28,890 nucleotides of DNA from Candidatus Hydrogenedens terephthalaticus JGI OTU-1 (GTDB taxonomy: Bacteria > Hydrogenedentota > Hydrogenedentia > Hydrogenedentales > Hydrogenedentaceae). A program made the translations under genes and the position numbers. The notes under the pieces are model-generated. The model was not told the origin of the DNA, did not search any database, and saw nothing but the letters and a program-made list of their open reading frames with translations. Shown here one piece after another: positions 15,044 through 23,908 of the stretch. The stretch is taken from contig AWNW01000007.1 of the NCBI GenBank assembly GCA_000493945.1, positions 56,409 to 85,298 of the forward strand, read 5' to 3'. The first letter of the stretch is position 1. Every line of letters starts with the position of its first letter.

Positions 15044-17203
15044 TTACAAGTCAATCTCAAAATGAATGTCTTTACCCTGATGAGTAAAATCAATGTAAAG
15101 TAAATGATTTTTACTATCATAATACTGTTGGAATTCTATTGTATCTAAATTTGCAATTTTTGCAGGTTGCTTATTGCATAAAATAACAACTTTGCCGGGT
15201 ATCCCCAAAGGTCCCCGTGTTGTAAAATGAAACCGATTCCCCTCTATTTTTTTATCTCGTATTCTACCAGCAGAAGCAATTATAGAAACGGTATCTTTCT
15301 TAAATTGAGGAGAATTGAGATCCAAAAGCAAAGCACGATTAGAAGGGTTTAATAAAACATCTTCTTCAACTTTCAATTCAGGATTAAAAAGATTGATAAA
15401 CCTACCCTGTATTTTATAAGGCGAATCATTGAGAGATTCGTCCTGAACAGAACAAATATGATAAGGTCCTCTTTTTAGATGAATGTAATTCTTGTAATCA
15501 ATATTTATTCCCGATTTATTAGATAACTCTTTTACCCAGTTTAACAGTTGGCTTGCACCTTCTTTGTCAAGACTTAATGCAGATGGACTGCGTTTTATCC
15601 ACCAAATATACCCTTTGCCAATTTGCGTTAGATTTTCATCAGGCTCTTTATTCCCCAAAAGTGTTTTCATTAAATGCTCAAGAGGAGAATTAAATCCTTC
15701 GATTTTCCACCAATTATTAAGTTCATTATATCGGTCTAAATTATCATCAATGATAAGCAGGCTTCCACCCTCATTTACCCAATCTTTAATGATATTATGA
15801 TATTCTTTATTTAACGGTTTTTGCCCTTCGTATGATAATAATAAGATTTTTATGTCTTTTAAAGGTCGGTAATTTATCAAATGTTCCATTTGTATAATTT
15901 TTAATGGAATACCATTCTTTATAAAGGGTGTTGCTATTCCATAGAAACAATTCAAATTAGGATGGCTTGGATAAGGTTCTGCTCGTTGGAACATAAGTGT
16001 ATCTGATACCATGACACCTATAGGGTAAATACCAGAAATCCATTCAACTTCTTCCTGCTTCATGTCGTTTAATGTATTTATCACAGTGAGCAATTCCGTA
16101 GCAAATTCCGGAATAATATTTATTTTAATATCCCTTTCTTCTTTAGATTTGGAATATTTCCCCTTAAAAATTCTTTCAGGCCAGGGCATTACTTCAAATG
16201 TAGAAACTTCCGGGAAGAATAATGAAGCCGACACAGTACATTCATAATTATATTTATAATCATGCCAGTCATAGTTTGGATTATCCTCAATAGGGTCCGC
16301 AAGAAAGATAAGATGTTTTTGAGCAGGTATTACCATTCCAACCATTTGTGCATATTCTAAATAGGCTGTTTCAAATGTCCTTTCTCTGGAGACACCTTGA
16401 TAATGATGTTTGGAACGTGCTGTCCCCGTCCATACTTGAGCAATTATACCGTCACAATGTTCCATTTTTGTTAATTGGGACTCTGGACTTACAATTCTCC
16501 ATTGGGCATAGTTAATTAAAGAATGTGTAGGCACATAACAACCTATTTGAAAATTATTTTTTTGTGAGTATTCTTTTATAAATTTAAAAACTTCCGTTAA
16601 TGCGTCTGTATATAACCTATATTTTAATAAACTCGCTTTATACTGTGTTTCGATAGATTGATCAGGTGGAGACCACGGCTCACCGTAATATTTTTCCCAG
16701 AGCTGTTTAAATGCTTCACTCCATCCGGTAACTGCCCAAAATTCAGGTTCTTCTAAATATATACTTTCTACGCGATTTTCTAAAGGAGGTATTAATATAC
16801 TTTTAATATATTCAACATAACTTGGTGTAGGTACATTATAACCAACAGTATCGCTATGCCCGTGCATCCATAATTTACCCGTTTTATCTGTTTGTATTTC
16901 CTCCTTTTTTAGTCCATTTTCTGTTTGATAATAACTATCATAGTTGCCCCACGAAATGCCGGTCATATAAGCAGTCCGATACCCTTGTTCTCTCCAACTT
17001 AATAGTCTTTCCTGAAAGTTATGAGATGTTCCATATACAATGGCTACATCCGATGCTATATCCATTAAAGGGTCGAAACCTTGAGAAGTTTGGAAACAAG
17101 TGTTAAAATTCATAAACGGCTTTTTTGCTATTATTGTATTTTCAATAGGTTTTTCTAATGTTTGATGAAAAAGACACAGCGAAAAAAATAAAAGTGTAAA
17201 CAT
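15044..17203 (-). CDS. predicted secreted glycoside-hydrolase-like protein, unknown
   Basis: 719 residues. A short hydrophobic N-terminus (MFTLLFFSLCLFHQT) suggests a Sec signal, though without the usual basic residues. Residues about 30-380 look like a TIM barrel of the glycosidase kind: WREQGYRTAYMTGISWGNYDSYY, ESIYLEEPEFWAVTGWS with possible acid residues, IGCYVPTHSLINYAQWR, CDGIIAQVWTGTARS, HLIFLADPIED and STFEVMPWPERIF. Residues about 400-530 resemble the glutamine-amidotransferase-like domain beside some beta-galactosidase barrels (GIPLKIIQMEHL, IKILLLSYEGQKPLN, WVNEGGSLLIIDD). The C-terminus appears beta-rich. I cannot place it in a named family. It is transcribed divergently from the sensor gene at 17268 across only 64 bases. 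Ribosome site AAAGGAAAA. Confidence 0.55.
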   Translation of the reverse strand: MFTLLFFSLCLFHQTLEKPIENTIIAKKPFMNFNTCFQTSQGFDPLMDIASDVAIVYGTSHNFQERLLSWREQGYRTAYMTGISWGNYDSYYQTENGLKKEEIQTDKTGKLWMHGHSDTVGYNVPTPSYVEYIKSILIPPLENRVESIYLEEPEFWAVTGWSEAFKQLWEKYYGEPWSPPDQSIETQYKASLLKYRLYTDALTEVFKFIKEYSQKNNFQIGCYVPTHSLINYAQWRIVSPESQLTKMEHCDGIIAQVWTGTARSKHHYQGVSRERTFETAYLEYAQMVGMVIPAQKHLIFLADPIEDNPNYDWHDYKYNYECTVSASLFFPEVSTFEVMPWPERIFKGKYSKSKEERDIKINIIPEFATELLTVINTLNDMKQEEVEWISGIYPIGVMVSDTLMFQRAEPYPSHPNLNCFYGIATPFIKNGIPLKIIQMEHLINYRPLKDIKILLLSYEGQKPLNKEYHNIIKDWVNEGGSLLIIDDNLDRYNELNNWWKIEGFNSPLEHLMKTLLGNKEPDENLTQIGKGYIWWIKRSPSALSLDKEGASQLLNWVKELSNKSGINIDYKNYIHLKRGPYHICSVQDESLNDSPYKIQGRFINLFNPELKVEEDVLLNPSNRALLLDLNSPQFKKDTVSIIASAGRIRDKKIEGNRFHFTTRGPLGIPGKVVILCNKQPAKIANLDTIEFQQYYDSKNHLLYIDFTHQGKDIHFEIDL

Positions 17204-17267
17204 ATTATATTTTCCTTTTCTATTAAATTTTCTTTAATATATACATAACTAATGTAGGGCAATATTT
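17204..17267. promoter_or_regulatory. divergent intergenic region between glycosidase-like gene and sensor gene
   Basis: 64 bases, very AT-rich, holding the starts of both transcripts and so presumably two promoters. I see several TATA-like strings (for example in TTTAATATATACATAAC) but no unambiguous -35/-10 pair and no palindrome. Confidence 0.35.
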
Positions 17268-19166
17268 ATGGTTCGTATAAAAGGTATTATAGTCTTAATT
17301 TTTTTAATTTGTTTTTTGTTCATTAGTATCGCATTTATTTTATCATGGAAAAAAGATGTTATTTTCTATAATTCTGTAAGTTTTAATTCTATTACAGAAA
17401 GCAATTATAAACTATCTCTGGGAAGAATAGAAAAATCAGATGAACAATTATGTGATATTATTGAGACTCTTAGGACATCTTTATCTAAAAAAACAATCAA
17501 TACTACAGATAGAATATTACTAAATCTTTTTTTTGCAACCATATTACAAAAAAATCGCTTTATAAAATCTTTTGAATTAGTATTATCGAACAAGTATGAA
17601 TATAAAATTGTCCCTGTAACTTCCGGTTGGAAAACAATATCCCTTATTACAGGTGGTAGCAAAGGGTTCATAAGAAAAGTGGCTACATGGACGGAAGATG
17701 GAACACAATTATTAGATGAAGACATAGAAGAAGTCTCTCCTGACCAGAGTATGACAAATAATGACTGGTATAAAGAATCGATTGCTTTATGTTTACAACA
17801 AAATACACAAAATAGGGAAGGGATACCCAAAATATGGTTTACATCACCCGAAATTAGAGAAATAGGACCTTCTATAAATTCAAGATTGGCTATGGCTATT
17901 GGTTATGATGATGCTCCATTTTCAGTAATCTCATGGGAAATAGACTGGTCGTGGCTGCAGAACATTATATCAGATATATACAGAGATTATTCTGTATATA
18001 CATATATCCTTAATGATAAATATATTATTTGCAAATTAGGTATGGAAAGCGTTTCCAATCGGGATATTGTCAGGTCAGTTTCTCTCCAAAATCTTCCCGA
18101 AGAGATAAAAAATATTGTATTACATAAAGAAATAGAAAACCCTTATTTTCAGAAAACAACTAATGGTTTGCTTGTAGTTCAAAAATATTTATTTATGTAT
18201 AACATTCCATTAGTATGTGTTTTTGATATTCCTCAAAGTACAGATATAACGAGTACAAACAGGAATATTATTACCCTATTTGCAATCTGTTTATTGACAG
18301 TTCTTCTTGTTGCGATTTTACTGGGATATGTATTAGCAACCCCTATTAAAGAAATATCTTTTTGGTTGGAAAATCCGAAAGTTGAAGGGCAAGAATCACC
18401 TATACATTTCTGGATAATTGAATATGAAACATTAATGAATAAAATATACGCTATTTTATACTTTTGGAAGTTTTGGACAGTGGAAATAAACAAAGATAAG
18501 GCAGACATAGCAGGTGGAGAATTTAGTACCGAAAAAGATAAAAAACGATTTATTTTTTCAGAGGAAGGTAAAGGCGGTATTCCAATAGAAACAGCGAATA
18601 GTTTATACAGAGAAAACATTAGACTACAAAGGCAAATAGAATCATTAAATCAATATTACTCAAAAAAGATAGACACAGATACAAAAGAAAAAACAAAAAT
18701 ACAGGGTTTTGTTATTGCATTAAGGGACATCATTTTAATTTTAAATGATAATGATAAGACATGCGAAGAAAAAATCAAAGTTATTTTGGAAATAGTGAAC
18801 AACACATTGAAAACAGAAAATGCAGGTATTTGGAAGATAGATAGTGAAAAAGATATTTTATCGTCTATTTATATAGTGAATGAAGAAGAAAAAAGTCATA
18901 TTCATAATTGCAAGTCTATTATAGAAACCCTTGAATGGTCTGAGATATTGACTATCAGGTCTGCCCAACAAGATTATCGTTCCAATTTATGGACGAAATC
19001 GTTATCAGCAGAATCGTTCATCTTTGCACCTATTCGTCATAATAGAAGCGAAAAGACGGATAAAATTTTAATAATATATAACAAAGAACCTCGAAATTGG
19101 GAGCCCAATGATGAAAATTTTATTATTATTGTAAGTAGAATATTAGTTGGAATTAATTCAAATTAA
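17268..19166 (+). CDS. two-span membrane sensor with extracytoplasmic Cache-like and cytoplasmic GAF domains
   Basis: 632 residues. A first membrane span at about 5-27 and a second at about 331-355 enclose some 300 extracytoplasmic residues with a double-Cache flavour (NNDWYKESIALCLQ, IWFTSPEIREIGPSINSRLAMAIGYDDAPFSVISWEIDWSWLQNII). A segment resembling a weak HAMP follows, then a polar linker, a short coiled coil (ENIRLQRQIESLNQYYSKK), and a GAF-like domain from about 485 to the end (GIWKIDSEKD, ESFIFAPIRH, ILIIYNKEPRNWEPNDENFI). No histidine kinase, GGDEF, EAL, phosphatase or methyl-accepting domain is visible, so the output is unknown. The permease gene follows after 17 bases, suggesting a linked role. 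Domain calls rest on pattern, not on a search. Confidence 0.6.
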   Translation: MVRIKGIIVLIFLICFLFISIAFILSWKKDVIFYNSVSFNSITESNYKLSLGRIEKSDEQLCDIIETLRTSLSKKTINTTDRILLNLFFATILQKNRFIKSFELVLSNKYEYKIVPVTSGWKTISLITGGSKGFIRKVATWTEDGTQLLDEDIEEVSPDQSMTNNDWYKESIALCLQQNTQNREGIPKIWFTSPEIREIGPSINSRLAMAIGYDDAPFSVISWEIDWSWLQNIISDIYRDYSVYTYILNDKYIICKLGMESVSNRDIVRSVSLQNLPEEIKNIVLHKEIENPYFQKTTNGLLVVQKYLFMYNIPLVCVFDIPQSTDITSTNRNIITLFAICLLTVLLVAILLGYVLATPIKEISFWLENPKVEGQESPIHFWIIEYETLMNKIYAILYFWKFWTVEINKDKADIAGGEFSTEKDKKRFIFSEEGKGGIPIETANSLYRENIRLQRQIESLNQYYSKKIDTDTKEKTKIQGFVIALRDIILILNDNDKTCEEKIKVILEIVNNTLKTENAGIWKIDSEKDILSSIYIVNEEEKSHIHNCKSIIETLEWSEILTIRSAQQDYRSNLWTKSLSAESFIFAPIRHNRSEKTDKILIIYNKEPRNWEPNDENFIIIVSRILVGINSN

Positions 19167-19183
19167 AAAGGAAAAGGGAAAGC

Positions 19184-20542
19184 ATGTATTCATTATTAAA
19201 CCGTATATTTAAATTAGAAGAGGAAGAAACTACTATAAAAAAAGAGATTATAGGTGGAATTACAACATTTTGCACTATGAGTTATATTATATTTGTTCAA
19301 CCTGCAATATTATCAATCGCAGGAATGGACTATAACTCTGTTATCCTTGCTACCTGTATATCCTCTGCAATTGCTTGTTTCCTTATGGCGTTTTTAGCGA
19401 ATTACCCGTTTGCATTAGCACCAGGGATGGGTGAAAATTTCTTATTTACATTTACCTTATGTCTTGGAATGGGATTTACATGGCAATCTTCATTAGCAAT
19501 TGTATTTATATCCGGTCTGTTATTTGTTTTTCTGTCGCTATTTAAAACAAGAGAAAAAATAATAGAGATATTTCCGGATTGCCTTAAAAATGCCATACCC
19601 GCAGGTATTGGTCTATTAATTACATTTGTAGGATTGCAGTGGGCTGGACTTATAGTTGTGAATCAAGGAACGATGGTATCTGTTGGTAATTTAAAAAATG
19701 CAATACCGTTAGTAACAATTTTTTCTTTGTTTATAATTCTCTTTCTACAAAGTATACGATTTACAGGTGCTATATTAGTTGGAATATTTTTTTCATCAAT
19801 TGCCTATTTATTATTAGGTATTATTCCTATCGCTCGACCTGAATTTAAATATTCCTTTTCTACATTTTTTCAACTGGATTTTTATTCTTTAATAGATAAA
19901 TGGCATGAGGCTATCCCTGCTATTTTGATTTTTTTCTTTCTTGATTTATTCGATACTGTAGGTACTTTGGTCGGTGTGGGCAATACAGCCGGTTTTATGA
20001 AAGAAGGAAAATTACCCAGAGCCGGTGGTGCGTTTCTCTCGGATGCATTGGGAACATGTATAGGAGCGGTATGTGGAACATCAACAGTAACGAGTTATGT
20101 CGAAAGTGCTTCTGGAGTTGCTGTCGGAGCAAGAACAGGTTTGGCTTCTATTATTACAGGTATTTGTTTTTTTATAACGATACCACTTATCCCCTTTCTA
20201 TCAATCTTAGGCTATAATGCGGGACCTGAATACTATGAGCAAATTGGAATGAAAGGGATTAATTTTAGTATGTATCCCGCTGTGGCTCCTGCCTTAATAG
20301 TTATTGGCTTTTTAATGATGGGTAGTGTTAAAAGAATTTTATGGGAGAATATTTCTGAAGGTTTTCCTGCCTTTTTGACCATTATATTTATGGCATTTGG
20401 CTATGGAATAACAGAAGGGATAAGTATCGGCTGTATTTCTTATGTTGTTATAAAATGTCTACTCGGGAAACACCGTGAAATCAATATATGGATGTATCCC
20501 ATTGCTATTGCATTTTTATTGAGATATATTTTCTTAAAATAA
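19184..20542 (+). CDS. NCS2-family permease (AzgA/GhxP-like, hypoxanthine/guanine type)
   Basis: 452 residues, about 12-14 membrane spans. It starts with the AzgA-like opening LNRIFKLEEEETTIKKEIIGGITTFCTMSYIIFVQPAIL. Conserved sites are FALAPGMGENFLF (span 3), FPDCLKNAIPAGIGLLITFVGL, FFLDLFDTVGTLVGVG (span 8) and GTSTVTSYVESASGVAVGARTGLASI (span 10). Family members import adenine, guanine or hypoxanthine by proton symport. The span-3 motif has GMGENF where the E. coli proteins have GMGLNA, so the substrate may differ. Ribosome site AAAGGAAAAGGG lies just upstream; the gene follows the sensor gene and probably shares its transcript. It converges on trpB2 across 23 bases. Confidence 0.88.
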   Translation: MYSLLNRIFKLEEEETTIKKEIIGGITTFCTMSYIIFVQPAILSIAGMDYNSVILATCISSAIACFLMAFLANYPFALAPGMGENFLFTFTLCLGMGFTWQSSLAIVFISGLLFVFLSLFKTREKIIEIFPDCLKNAIPAGIGLLITFVGLQWAGLIVVNQGTMVSVGNLKNAIPLVTIFSLFIILFLQSIRFTGAILVGIFFSSIAYLLLGIIPIARPEFKYSFSTFFQLDFYSLIDKWHEAIPAILIFFFLDLFDTVGTLVGVGNTAGFMKEGKLPRAGGAFLSDALGTCIGAVCGTSTVTSYVESASGVAVGARTGLASIITGICFFITIPLIPFLSILGYNAGPEYYEQIGMKGINFSMYPAVAPALIVIGFLMMGSVKRILWENISEGFPAFLTIIFMAFGYGITEGISIGCISYVVIKCLLGKHREINIWMYPIAIAFLLRYIFLK

Positions 20543-20565
20543 TATTAACTAACTTGTAAAATTGG

Positions 20566-21933
20566 CTAATCTACTTTTGGAATACTTTCGAAACCGGATT
20601 TCAATATATCCTCACCTAATTCATAATCGGGCAGATTTTTATTTATATATGCTTCGTATGCAGTCATATCAAAATGCCCATGTCCACTAAGATTAAACAA
20701 AATGGTCTTGCTTTCACCGGTTTCTTTGCATTTTAAGGCTTCATCAATAGCAACGCGAATAGCATGCCCACTTTCCGGAGCAGGGATAATCCCCTCACAT
20801 TTAGCAAATAGCATATTTGCTTCAAATACAGGGTTCTGAAGAACCGCTACAGGAGTGATAATATCGTGGAGTATAAGATGGGCAAGTTGTGCGGCAACAC
20901 CATGGTATCTCAATCCCCCCGCATGAATTCCAGGTGGCATAAAATTATGTCCCAATGTATATTGTTTTAATAACGGTGTCATACCCGCAGTATCACCAAA
21001 ATCATAAGCATAAAGACCGCGGGTCATTGTTGGACATGCTGCGGGTTCAACCGCAAGGAATTTAATCTTTTTGCCTTTTTTCAATACATCATGTACATAA
21101 GGGAAAGCAAGTCCTGCAAAATTAGAACCACCACCTACACAACCTATAACAATATCAGGATATTCTCCAACACTGTCCATTTGAAGTTTTGCTTCTTCTC
21201 CAATAATTGTCTGATGTAATAAAACATGATTTAATACACTTCCTAATGTGTATTTCATTTTCCCTTCACTTTTTACCGCTACCTCTATTGCTTCAGAAAT
21301 TGCAATCCCTAAACTTCCGGTGCTATCAGGATACTTACTAAGAATTTCTTTTCCAAAGTCTGTTGTATCACTGGGACTTGCAATCACTTTTCCGCCATAA
21401 CTTTGCATCAATGTCCTGCGATAGGGTTTCTGTTGAAAACTAATTTTAACCATATATACGATACAGGTCATATCAAACATACTACATGCGATAGATAAAG
21501 CAGTTCCCCATTGTCCAGCACCTGTTTCAGTGGTAAGTCCATGAATTCCTTCTTGCTGATTATAATATGCCTGAGCAACGGCTGTATTTAATTTATGACT
21601 ACCCGAAGGGCTTACACTTTCATTTTTATAGAATATCTTTGCAGGTGTTCCTAATGCTTTCTCTAAACGATAGGCTCTTCGTAATGGAGTAGGTCTCCAT
21701 AAGCGATAAATGTCCATTATTGCTCCAGGAATGGAGATAAATTGTTGATTAGATACTTCCTGTTCTATTAATGCATTCGGGAAAATAGCCTGCAAGTCCG
21801 ATGGATTAATAGGTTGTTTTGTTGCAGGATGAAGTGGGGGAGGTAGGGGAGAAGGTAAATCAGGGTTAATGTTATACCAAGCATCAGGAAGTTTTGCAGG
21901 ATCTAAAAGTATATTATAGTAGTAATCGTTCAT
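20566..21933 (-). CDS. trpB2: TrpB2-type tryptophan synthase beta chain-like PLP enzyme
   Basis: 455 residues, longer than TrpB1 by the N-terminal extension typical of TrpB2. Condenses indole with serine to give tryptophan, or acts in indole salvage. RPTPLRRAYRLEKALG and the PLP lysine motif SPSGSHKLN (Lys114) are followed by TETGAGQWG with catalytic-type Glu136, the KPYRRTLMQSYGGKV stretch typical of TrpB2, GCVGGGSNFAG as phosphate-binding loop, GLRYHG, and the C-terminal LFNLSGHGHFD. No trpA or other tryptophan genes are nearby, which is usual for TrpB2 as it often works without the alpha subunit. A GAGGG/AAAGG ribosome site precedes the ATG. The next gene upstream on this strand is rnpB. 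Confidence 0.93.
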   Translation of the reverse strand: MNDYYYNILLDPAKLPDAWYNINPDLPSPLPPPLHPATKQPINPSDLQAIFPNALIEQEVSNQQFISIPGAIMDIYRLWRPTPLRRAYRLEKALGTPAKIFYKNESVSPSGSHKLNTAVAQAYYNQQEGIHGLTTETGAGQWGTALSIACSMFDMTCIVYMVKISFQQKPYRRTLMQSYGGKVIASPSDTTDFGKEILSKYPDSTGSLGIAISEAIEVAVKSEGKMKYTLGSVLNHVLLHQTIIGEEAKLQMDSVGEYPDIVIGCVGGGSNFAGLAFPYVHDVLKKGKKIKFLAVEPAACPTMTRGLYAYDFGDTAGMTPLLKQYTLGHNFMPPGIHAGGLRYHGVAAQLAHLILHDIITPVAVLQNPVFEANMLFAKCEGIIPAPESGHAIRVAIDEALKCKETGESKTILFNLSGHGHFDMTAYEAYINKNLPDYELGEDILKSGFESIPKVD

Positions 21934-22038
21934 AACCTTTCCCTCATAGAAAGTTGAATTTTATATTTAGTTAAGTTTTAATTAGATGTAAAATAATACA
22001 AAAAAAGAAAATCAAAAATCTAATTTGGATAAAATATT

Positions 22039-22412
22039 ACTCTGAGAGTAATCCTATAAGCCGGATTCTGTCTAAAGGGAAACCCTTCGAGACGGTCATT
22101 CCTCTGGGATATAGGTCACCCTATACCTCAAGCTTCCTACCCGGGAACAGCGCGGGCACACGCTATAGTTCCCCTATTTGGAATTGCTCCCAGTGGGGTT
22201 TAGCAAGCCATCATGTCACCATGATGCTGGTGCGCTCTTACCGCACCTTTTCACCATTGCCGATAGTTATCAAAGATAACTATTTAGGCTGTGTCTTTTC
22301 TGTTCCACTTTCCGTCGGGTCGCCCCGCCTTCGTGTTACGAAGCACTGTGCCCTATGGAGTCCGGACTTTCCTCGACATTTCTGCCGCGACCGCCCAGAT
22401 TACTCTCAGAGT
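22039..22412 (-). ncRNA. rnpB: RNase P RNA, bacterial type A
   Basis: Ribozyme that removes 5' leaders of pre-tRNAs. On the minus strand the conserved elements appear in order: GAGGAAAGTCCGGACTCC (P4 5' side, CR I), GGTGAAAAGGTGCGGTAAGAG and CGCACC (P8/P9 region), CCCGGGTAGGAAGCTTGAG (L15 with the GGU that pairs with tRNA CCA), GAATGACCGTC, and the 3' block CAGAATCCGGCTTATAGG (CR V). Helix P1 is a perfect 15-base-pair match between 22398-22412 and 22039-22053, which sets both ends. The 374-nt size is normal. It lies between pilC/gspF and trpB2 on the same strand. No clear hairpin-plus-U terminator follows, although a T-rich tract lies about 25-30 bases beyond the 3' end. Confidence 0.97.
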
Positions 22413-22418
22413 ATTAAA

Positions 22419-22448
22419 ATTTTACAATAAAAACTACTTTTTAGCCAA
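22419..22448 (-). promoter_or_regulatory. probable rnpB promoter
   Basis: Reading the minus strand, TTGGCT (22448-22443, four of six to TTGACA) stands 18 bases before TAAAAT (22424-22419, five of six to TATAAT), which lies six bases before the first base of helix P1. Spacing and distance suit a sigma-70-type promoter for rnpB. Confidence 0.5.
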
Positions 22449-22538
22449 AATAAATAACGAAATTACATATAGAAACTTATACAAATGATGAAAAGAATAG
22501 AATTACATCAAAAAATTTTTATATTAACATTAAGATTT

Positions 22539-23765
22539 TTATACCTGAACGAGGCTGGAAAGTTGCAGAATCGGTAAGAACAAGGCGACAATAATGGAAC
22601 CCACTACAATACCCATCAAACCAATAAGCATAGGTTCTATAAGGCTTGTTAATCCATCTACTTTAGCACGAACTTCAGAATCATAGAAATCAGATATTTT
22701 CTTTAACATGGATTCTAATTCACCCGTCTTTTCACCTACAGCAATCATTCGAGTTACCATAGGTGGAAATACACCCGAACGCCCTAATGGTTCTGATAAT
22801 GCTTCACCGTTTCGTACACTTTCACCCGACTGGCGAACAGCACGAGCAAATACTTCGTTTCCGGCTGTTCTCTCTACGATTTCCAATGCTTGTAAAATAG
22901 GCACGCCACTTCTTATTAGGGTACTCAGCGTTCTTGTGAATCGGCTTATAGACACCTTTCGAATTAAATCTCCAAATACGGGTAATCTCAATTTTATCTG
23001 GTCAAGATTGTATCGCCCTATCTCGGTAGAACCGTAAATACGAAGAAATGCAACTATACCTACGATAGAACCTATTATAATGAACCATGCATACAGTGTT
23101 CTTAATGCATGGCTCAAATTAATAAGAAATTGAGTAGGTGCAGGTAGCTTTTTGCCAAAACTTCCAAAAATTTCCGCAAATTGAGGAACTACAAAGATAA
23201 TTAGCCCTGTTGCAATTAAAATTATCATACTGAATGCAACAACAGGGTATGTCATTGCGGAACGAATTCTCCGTTTTAAATCTTCAGATGCTTCTAAATA
23301 ATCTGCGAGTTGCATTAAGACACCATCTAAATCTCCGCCTGCTTCACCGGCGCGAACCATACTGACATATAAATCAGGGAAAGCCCTGGGATATTTGCGT
23401 AAAGCATCTGAAAATGTTTCACCTGCCTCTACATCTTGTGCGACGGAGTCTATAACAACCGCAAAATTCGGATCCTCTGTTTGATCGGCTAAAATATCAA
23501 GCCCTTGCAAAAGAGGTAATCCTGCACTAACAATTGTAGATAATTGGCGGGTAAAGACAAGCAAGTCTGCAGTTTTTACTCTTTTTAATTTGGCTCCACC
23601 ACCTAATGAAAAGCCTAAAATCTTTTTCTCCTCTTCAACCAACTTATCTACGGCTAATCCCCTCAATTGAAGTTGTTGGAGGGCATTTTGTCTACTCTCT
23701 GCGTTAATTGTCCCTCTTTGCTTGGTGCCTTTGGTATCTCTTGCTACATAACTAAATACAGCCAT
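22539..23765 (-). CDS. type II secretion / type IV pilus inner-membrane platform protein (GspF/PilC family)
   Basis: 408 residues, the standard length. Platform protein that works with the assembly ATPase to build pili or pseudopili. It opens with AVFSYVARDTKGTKQRGTI, then has two tandem T2SSF domains: first FTRQLSTIVSAGLPLLQGLDIL ... DLYVSMVRAGEAGGDLDGVLMQLADYLE, second FTRTLSTLIRSGVPILQALEIV ... MIAVGEKTGELESMLKKISDFYD, with three hydrophobic spans (about 170-195, 218-240, 378-400). A strong AAGGAGG ribosome site precedes the ATG. No pilus ATPase, pilin or secretin genes lie in the window, so the gene stands apart from its partners and PilC cannot be told from GspF. Confidence 0.93.
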   Translation of the reverse strand: MAVFSYVARDTKGTKQRGTINAESRQNALQQLQLRGLAVDKLVEEEKKILGFSLGGGAKLKRVKTADLLVFTRQLSTIVSAGLPLLQGLDILADQTEDPNFAVVIDSVAQDVEAGETFSDALRKYPRAFPDLYVSMVRAGEAGGDLDGVLMQLADYLEASEDLKRRIRSAMTYPVVAFSMIILIATGLIIFVVPQFAEIFGSFGKKLPAPTQFLINLSHALRTLYAWFIIIGSIVGIVAFLRIYGSTEIGRYNLDQIKLRLPVFGDLIRKVSISRFTRTLSTLIRSGVPILQALEIVERTAGNEVFARAVRQSGESVRNGEALSEPLGRSGVFPPMVTRMIAVGEKTGELESMLKKISDFYDSEVRAKVDGLTSLIEPMLIGLMGIVVGSIIVALFLPILQLSSLVQV

Positions 23766-23826
23766 ATTTTCCTCCTTAAAACATATTTTATTTATTTTTT
23801 ACTTCAAAACACATAATTGATTTCTT

Positions 23827-23854
23827 ATGACAATCTCAATGATAATAGTATTAT
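23827..23854 (+). promoter_or_regulatory. sodB promoter with overlapping Fur/PerR-like palindrome
   Basis: A -35-like ATGACA (23827-23832, five of six) and a -10-like TATTAT (23849-23854, five of six) are 16 bases apart and 55 bases ahead of the sod ATG. The -10 is part of a perfect odd-centred palindrome, ATAATAgTATTAT (23842-23854), extended by partial matches to a 7-1-7 form. That geometry is the one used by Fur-family repressors (Fur, PerR, Zur). A site there would block RNA polymerase. AT-rich DNA makes chance palindromes more likely, so this is a candidate. Confidence 0.45.
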
Positions 23855-23908
23855 ACAATAAATAATGAAAAATTATATCAACTTTTAATTTTAAAAAGGA
23901 GCATAAAA

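Noticed and set aside
17268..19166. Calling the sensor a histidine kinase or methyl-accepting chemotaxis protein
   Set aside because: No phospho-acceptor His box, ATP-binding N/G boxes or signalling hairpin; the chain ends in the GAF-like domain.
20566..21933. Part of a tryptophan biosynthesis operon
   Set aside because: No trpA, trpC, trpF or trpE homologue is adjacent; the protein is the TrpB2 type that often stands alone.
22039..22412. Perfect 15-bp terminal inverted repeats around a 374-bp element, suggesting a MITE
   Set aside because: The interior carries all conserved RNase P RNA blocks; the terminal repeat is helix P1.
22221..22488. Two overlapping plus-strand frames of 65-69 codons
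   Set aside because: They lie largely over the antisense strand of the RNase P RNA gene, with no ribosome site and no recognisable protein.
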